A stretch of 64,000 bases of DNA from Streptomyces melanogenes (GTDB taxonomy: Bacteria > Actinomycetota > Actinomycetes > Streptomycetales > Streptomycetaceae), in NCBI RefSeq assembly GCF_014649795.1, contig NZ_BMTS01000006.1, forward strand, positions 186,001 to 250,000, given 5' to 3'. The notes beneath the pieces are model-generated. The model was not told the origin of the DNA. It did not search any database and saw only the letters and a program-made list of their open reading frames with translations. Of the stretch, positions 58,187 to 64,000 are shown in pieces. Both the position numbers and the translations under genes were made by a program. Every line of letters starts with the position of its first letter. The first letter of the stretch is position 1.

Positions 58187-58371
58187 CGCCCGCTCGCGCG
58201 CAGTTTTCTTTCACTAGCGCCCGGGTACTTCCGTCTTTGCTCATCCGCGCGGGCGCGCAGCACTCCCTCTTGTTCGAAATTGCTCGAAGACCATGACGCC
58301 GTCATGGGCCGAGACGCTCGCCCGCGTCCCCTTTGCCCTGTACGTGCAGTCACCGAGAGGTCTTCATTCCG
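58187..58371 (+). promoter_or_regulatory. Structured leader region before the third importer (candidate attenuator)
   Basis: The 185 nt hold GCGCCCG and CGGGCGC arms near 58210-58260, a CATGACG-C-CGTCATG dyad near 58300 and TTCGA/TCGAA arms. CCTCTT at 58266-58271 could pair with GAGAGG at 58355-58360, the likely ribosome site of the lipoprotein gene. The pairing is drawn by eye; no fold was computed. Confidence 0.4.
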
Positions 58372-60093
58372 ATGCGTCAGATGTCCGGAAACGTCGCAAG
58401 AGCGGCAGCGATAGCCGTGGTTCTCGCCGTGGGCGCCGTCGCCTGCGGCCCCGATGACAGCGGCGCCAAGAACGCCGGCGGCAGCTCGGACGGCAAGCCC
58501 CAGAAGGGCGGCACGCTCTCCGTCCTCAACAACGAGCCGCAGACCGACTTCGACCCGGCGCGGCTCTACACCTCCGGCGGCGGAAACGTTCCGTCCCTGG
58601 TGTTCCGCACGCTCACCACGCGCAACCGCGAGGCTGGCGCCGAGGGCACCAAGGTCGTCCCGGACCTCGCCACCGACACCGGCAAGCCCAACGCCGACGC
58701 CACGGTGTGGACGTACACCCTCAAGGACGGCCTCAAGTACGAGGACGGCTCGCCGATCACGACGGCCGACATCAAGTACGGCATCGAGCGGTCCTTCGCG
58801 GCCGAGCTCTCCGGCGGCGCGCCCTACCTGCGCGACTGGCTGGTCGGCGGTGACAAGTACGAAGGCCCCTACAAGGACGGCGGCAAGGGCCTCGCCTCCA
58901 TCGAGACGCCCGACGCCAAGACCATCGTCTTCCACCTGAACAAGCCCGAGGGCGAGTTCCCGTACCTGGCGACGCAGACCCAGTTCGCGCCGGTCCCCAA
59001 GGCCAAGGACACCGGTACCAAGTACGAGTCGCACCCGGTCTCCTCCGGCCCGTACAAGGTCGTCAAGAACGAGAACGACGGCGAGCACCTGGTCCTGGAG
59101 CGCAACCCCAACTGGTCCGAGGCGACCGACGCGGAGCGCAAGGCGTACCCGGACAGCATCGACGTCCGCTCCGGCCTGGACGCCTCCGTCATCAACCAGC
59201 GCCTGTCCGCCTCGCAGGGCCCGGACTCGGCCGCCGTCACCACCGACACCAACCTCGGCCCGGCCGAGCTGGCCAAGGTCGGCGGCGACAAGGCGCTCGC
59301 CGGGCGCGTGGGCACCGGCCACTTCGGCTACACCAACTACATCGCCTTCAACCCGAAGGTGAAGCCGTTCGACGACCCGAAGGTGCGCCAGGCCATCGCG
59401 TACGCGGTGGACCGCAGCTCGGCCGTGAACGCGGTCGGCGGCTCCTCGCTCGCCGAGCCCGCCACCACCTTCCTGCCCAACCAGAAGGCGTTCGGCTACA
59501 CCGAGTTCGACCACTTCCCGGCCGGCGCCTCCGGCAACGCCGCCAAGGCCAAGGAGCTCCTGAAGGAGGCGGGCCACGCGGACGGCCTCACCGTCACGCT
59601 CACCCACTCCAACGCCAAGGGCGGCCCCAAGGGCCCCGAGGTCGCGACCGCGCTCCAGGACGCCCTGAAGAAGGCCGGGATCACGGTCAAGCTCCAGGGC
59701 CTGGAGGCCAACGACTACAACGAGACGATCCAGAGCGTCAGCAAGGAGCCCGGCTTCTTCCTGCGCGGCTGGGGTGCCGACTGGCCCTCCGGCGGCCCGT
59801 TCCTCGCCCCGATCTTCGACGGCCGCCAGATCGTCAAGGACGGCGCCAACTTCAACACCGGCCTGCTGGACGACCCCTCGGTCAACAAGGAGGTCGACGA
59901 GATCAACAAGCTGACCGACCTGGCCGCGGCCGCGCCGCGCTGGGGCGCCCTGGACAAGAAGATCGGTGAGCAGGCCGTCGTGGTCCCGCTCTTCCACCCG
60001 GTCTACAAGCGACTGGTCGGCAAGGACATCAAGAACGTCGTCATCAGCGACTGGACCGGTGTGCTCGACATCTCCCAGGTCGCGGTCAAGTAG
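58372..60093 (+). CDS. Peptide-binding lipoprotein, SBP family 5 (third importer)
   Basis: 573 residues from ATG at 58372 (MRQMSGNVARAAAIAVVLAV). Signal peptide and lipobox VGAVAC give lipidated Cys25. A Gly/Ser/Lys linker leads to the SBP_bac_5 fold: YTLKDGLKYEDGSPITTADI, VSSGPYKVVKNENDGEHL and VVVPLFHPVYKRL. It shares architecture with the second importer's lipoprotein but is clearly a separate protein. It captures peptides for the permeases encoded just downstream (2-nt gap). Expression probably depends on the leader peptide region upstream. Confidence 0.92.
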   Translation: MRQMSGNVARAAAIAVVLAVGAVACGPDDSGAKNAGGSSDGKPQKGGTLSVLNNEPQTDFDPARLYTSGGGNVPSLVFRTLTTRNREAGAEGTKVVPDLATDTGKPNADATVWTYTLKDGLKYEDGSPITTADIKYGIERSFAAELSGGAPYLRDWLVGGDKYEGPYKDGGKGLASIETPDAKTIVFHLNKPEGEFPYLATQTQFAPVPKAKDTGTKYESHPVSSGPYKVVKNENDGEHLVLERNPNWSEATDAERKAYPDSIDVRSGLDASVINQRLSASQGPDSAAVTTDTNLGPAELAKVGGDKALAGRVGTGHFGYTNYIAFNPKVKPFDDPKVRQAIAYAVDRSSAVNAVGGSSLAEPATTFLPNQKAFGYTEFDHFPAGASGNAAKAKELLKEAGHADGLTVTLTHSNAKGGPKGPEVATALQDALKKAGITVKLQGLEANDYNETIQSVSKEPGFFLRGWGADWPSGGPFLAPIFDGRQIVKDGANFNTGLLDDPSVNKEVDEINKLTDLAAAAPRWGALDKKIGEQAVVVPLFHPVYKRLVGKDIKNVVISDWTGVLDISQVAVK

Positions 60094-60095
60094 CC

Positions 60096-61103
60096 ATGAG
60101 TGAGGCCTTGTTGGCCTCTCAGGCGGGAGCGGCCCAGGTGGCCGCTCCCGCTTCGGGGGCCCGTCAGTTCTGGCGGCGGCTGCGCGCCCAGCGCGCGGTG
60201 ACCGTCGCCGCCGTCGTGTTCGCGCTGCTGGTGTTCGTCGCGCTCGCCGCGCCGCTGCTCACCGCCCTGGAGGGGCAGGACCCCAACGCCTTCCACCCCG
60301 CCCTGGTGGACTCAGCGGCCGGCGGTGTGCCCAAGGGCTCCTTCGGCGGGATCAGCGGCGACCACTGGCTCGGCGTGGAGCCGCAGACCGGCCGCGACCT
60401 GTTCGCCCGGCTCGTCTACGGCGCCCGGGTCTCCCTCGGCGTCGCCTTCATCGCCACCCTGGTGCAGGTGTTCATCGGGGTCAGCCTCGGGCTGCTCGCC
60501 GCGCTCGGCGGGCGCTGGGCCGACCAGGTCATCAGCCGGTTCACCGACGTGGTGGTGGCGCTGCCGCTGCTCGTCATCGGCCTCGGCCTGATCGCGATCG
60601 TGCCCGACTCCGTGCCGCGCCCGGTCCTGATCACCGCCGTCATCGCGGTGGTCGGCTGGTCCGGCACCTCCAAGATCGTGCGGTCCTCCGCGCTCAGCCT
60701 CAAGTCGCTCGACTACGTCTCGGCGGCCCGGCTCAGCGGCTGGGGCAGGCTCGCGGTCGCCCGGCGCGAGCTGCTGCCGGCGCTGGCCGCGCCCGTCATC
60801 ACGTACGGCGTGCTGCTCGTCCCCGCCAACGTCTCCATCGAGGCGGCGCTCTCGTTCCTCGGCGTCGGCATCAAGCCGCCCACCCCGTCGTGGGGGCAGA
60901 TGCTCACCGACGCCAACACCTGGTACCAGTCGGCGCCGACCTATCTGCTGCTGCCCGCGGGCTTCCTGTTCGTGACGGTCCTCTCCCTCACCGTCGTCGG
61001 CGAGGGCGTGCGCACCGCGCTCGACCCCCGCGCCGCCTCCCGGCTCAAGGTGGGCGTCAAATCCCGCAAGGACGCCAAGTCCCGTAAGGAGGCCTCGAAG
61101 TGA
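60096..61103 (+). CDS. Peptide ABC transporter permease (OppC/DppC type, third importer)
   Basis: 335 residues; ATG at 60096 is 2 nt after the lipoprotein stop. An N-terminal hydrophilic segment is followed by the first helix (VAAVVFALLVFVALAAPLLT). The loop HWLGVEPQTGRDLFARLVYGA, the EAA loop (ARLSGWGRLAVARRELLPAL), and the OppC-type end VRTALDPR follow. The lysine-rich C-terminal tail (KVGVKSRKDAKSRKEASK) has a short internal repeat and is unusual for the family. The stop overlaps the oppB start by 4 bp. Confidence 0.9.
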   Translation: MSEALLASQAGAAQVAAPASGARQFWRRLRAQRAVTVAAVVFALLVFVALAAPLLTALEGQDPNAFHPALVDSAAGGVPKGSFGGISGDHWLGVEPQTGRDLFARLVYGARVSLGVAFIATLVQVFIGVSLGLLAALGGRWADQVISRFTDVVVALPLLVIGLGLIAIVPDSVPRPVLITAVIAVVGWSGTSKIVRSSALSLKSLDYVSAARLSGWGRLAVARRELLPALAAPVITYGVLLVPANVSIEAALSFLGVGIKPPTPSWGQMLTDANTWYQSAPTYLLLPAGFLFVTVLSLTVVGEGVRTALDPRAASRLKVGVKSRKDAKSRKEASK

Positions 61104-62085
61104 CGGGCTTCCTGCTGCGACGGCTCGGCGGCGCGGTCTTCGTGCTGCTCGCCCTCTCCGTCGTCGTCTACCTCGTCTTCTACGCCGCTCCCGGCAACGT
61201 CGCCCAGATCGTCTGCGGCGAGCGCTGCTCCCCGGCCCAGGTGGCCCAGGTGCACGACCGCCTCCAGCTCGGCGACCCGATCTACGTCCAGTACTGGCAC
61301 TTCCTTCAGGGGCTGTTCGCCGGGCGCGACTTCTCCTCCGGCGTCGGCGTCGTCCACTGCGACGCGCCGTGCCTGGGCCTGTCCTACCGCCAGGACTCGC
61401 CGGTCACCGACATCCTCGTGAACAAGCTGCCCGTCACCGGCTCGCTGGTGATCGGCGCCTTCGTGCTGTGGATCCTGCTCGGCGTCGGCACCGGGCTGCT
61501 CTCCGCGTGGAAGCGCGGCGGCGCCATCGAGCGGACGCTGACCGGGCTCACCCTGATCGGCTTCTCCACCCCGGTCTTCGTGATCGGCCTGGTGCTGATC
61601 ATCGTCTTCTGCTCGACGCTCGGCTGGCTGCCGTTCCCGCAGTACACGCCGTTCTCGGACAACCCCGAGCAGTGGTTCTGGGGACTGCTCCTTCCGTGGA
61701 TCTCGCTGGCGCTGATCGAGAGCGCCAAGTACGCGCGCCTGGTGCGCAGCTCCATGCTGGAGACCCTGGCCGAGGACCACGTGCGCACCTTCCGGGCGTA
61801 CGGACTCACCGAGCGGGCCATCGTCGGCAAGCACGCCCTGCGCGGCGCGGTCGCCCCGGTCATCGCGCTCAGCGCGCTGGACGCGGGCTCCATGTTCGGC
61901 GGCGCCGTGCTCACCGAGTCGCTCTTCGGCATCCAGGGCATCGGCAAGCTCCTGGTGGACTCGGTCCGCCAGGTCGACCTGCCCGTCGTGGTCGGCGTCG
62001 TCATGACGACCGGATTCTTCGTCGTACTGGCCAATGCCGTCGCGGACGCGCTGTACGCGATGGCGGACCGACGGGTGGTGCTCCA

Positions 62086-62089
<4 letters not shown>
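61100..62089 (+). CDS. Peptide ABC transporter permease (OppB/DppB type, third importer)
   Basis: 329 residues; GTG at 61100 overlaps the oppC stop (GTGA). First helix near the N-terminus (LGGAVFVLLALSVVVYLVFY), then an external loop with CGERCSPAQ and HCDAPCLG. The BPD core with EAA loop (FRAYGLTERAIVGKHALRG) and a final helix ending DALYAMADRRVVLQ follow. The paired cysteines in the external loop are shared with the second importer's OppB. It overlaps the ATPase gene by 4 bp (GTGA). Confidence 0.9.
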
Positions 62090-63723
<1,634 letters not shown>

Positions 63724-63798
63724 CGCTCTGTCACTCTCCCGCCCCGTAGCGCGACGGAACGCGACCGGGGAGGGAAAGTTACGTGCATTCACCCCTTC

Positions 63799-63834
63799 CG
63801 GTGGCGCGATGGACAACCGTCCATCGCGCCACCG
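63799..63834. terminator. Hairpin terminator after the third importer operon
   Basis: 16-bp perfect stem CGGTGGCGCGATGGAC / GTCCATCGCGCCACCG with an AACC loop, 76 bp after the stop. Confidence 0.8.
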
Positions 63835-63913
63835 TCGTATCCGCTTACGTTCTTCCCGCTGCGAGTCGCCGGTGCAACGGCGGCCGCCCACCAGGGAGAT
63901 CGGGGGTGCGTAC

Positions 63914-64000
63914 ATGCGGATCGGACTGCTCACCGACGGCGGCTATCCGTACACGACCGGCGAGTCCAGGCTGTGGTGCGACCGGCTCGTGCGCGGGCTC
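63914..64000 (+). CDS. Glycosyltransferase of DUF3492/PelF type, 3' part outside window
   Basis: 29 codons are visible from ATG at 63914, and the frame is open to the window end. The sequence begins MRIGLLTDGGYPYTTGESRL and continues WCDRLVRGL. This N-terminus is characteristic of DUF3492-containing group 1 glycosyltransferases, related to PelF of exopolysaccharide synthesis. GGGGG lies a few nt upstream. A GTG at 63906 is out of frame. With only 29 residues the family assignment is from pattern recognition and should be treated as likely, not certain. Confidence 0.6.
   Translation, partial: MRIGLLTDGGYPYTTGESRLWCDRLVRGL

Overview
The window reads as high-GC actinobacterial DNA, almost certainly the chromosomal core of a Streptomyces. 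The grounds are GC-rich codon use, frequent GTG/TTG starts, mycothiol biosynthesis (mshB), a WhiB-less but sigma/anti-sigma-rich layout, three peptide ABC systems, and gene neighbourhoods that I recognise from Streptomyces and, in thinner form, from Mycobacterium tuberculosis. I see no rRNA, tRNA, CRISPR array, insertion sequence, prophage or biosynthetic cluster.

Region 1 (1-9.3 kb): the tail of one oligopeptide importer (permease-ATPase-ATPase, + strand; position and order suggest BldKC-KD-KE) converges on a second complete importer (- strand: OppC, lipoprotein, OppB, OppD, OppF). Region 2 (9.7-24.4 kb): a multi-spanning membrane protein, a DPP4-type peptidase, MshB with its small membrane partner, a membrane-anchored peptidoglycan-binding-like protein, an ABC exporter linked to a NarL-type two-component system, a SirB1-like protein, a GNAT enzyme, 7Fe ferredoxin and DapC. 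Region 3 (24.5-31.5 kb): secreted and lysozyme-like proteins, DapE, a LOG-family protein, a divergent FolP2-type dihydropteroate synthase homologue, a DivIVA-domain protein, 3-methyladenine glycosylase, a PaaG-like crotonase and a 55-residue DUF3117 protein.

Region 4 (31.6-44.4 kb) is the envelope-stress and Mg2+ neighbourhood: O-methyltransferase / SigE-type sigma factor / zinc anti-sigma factor / HtrA / TatB / Mrp / DUF1003 / MgtE-N-CBS protein / lipoprotein / DMT transporter / CorA. Region 5 (44.8-58 kb): SUFU-domain protein, DUF6758, PHP phosphoesterase, MarC, NYN nuclease-like protein, two alpha/beta hydrolases, a DEAD-box RNA helicase with a basic repetitive tail, a MiaE-like ferritin-fold protein, DUF3107, a TetR regulator and a DUF3152 putative metallopeptidase. 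Region 6 (58-64 kb): a third peptide importer (lipoprotein, OppC, OppB, fused OppD-OppF), preceded by a short leader peptide ending in tandem cysteines, then the start of a DUF3492/PelF-like glycosyltransferase.

Regulatory patterns stand out. About twelve starts lie only 6-7 nt downstream of a TANNNT -10 box (probable leaderless mRNAs). An ECF-type promoter precedes sigE. A palindromic operator precedes the two-component-linked ABC exporter. A dispersed repeat with core GCAGTTCCCCGCGCCCC occurs at seven intergenic loci, five of them between convergent genes. The best candidate for an under-described system is the leaderless tandem-Cys leader peptide and the structured 185-nt leader in front of the third peptide importer (58.0-58.4 kb). 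Two genes appear to use rare start codons (ATT at 32253 and CTG at 52465, both - strand).
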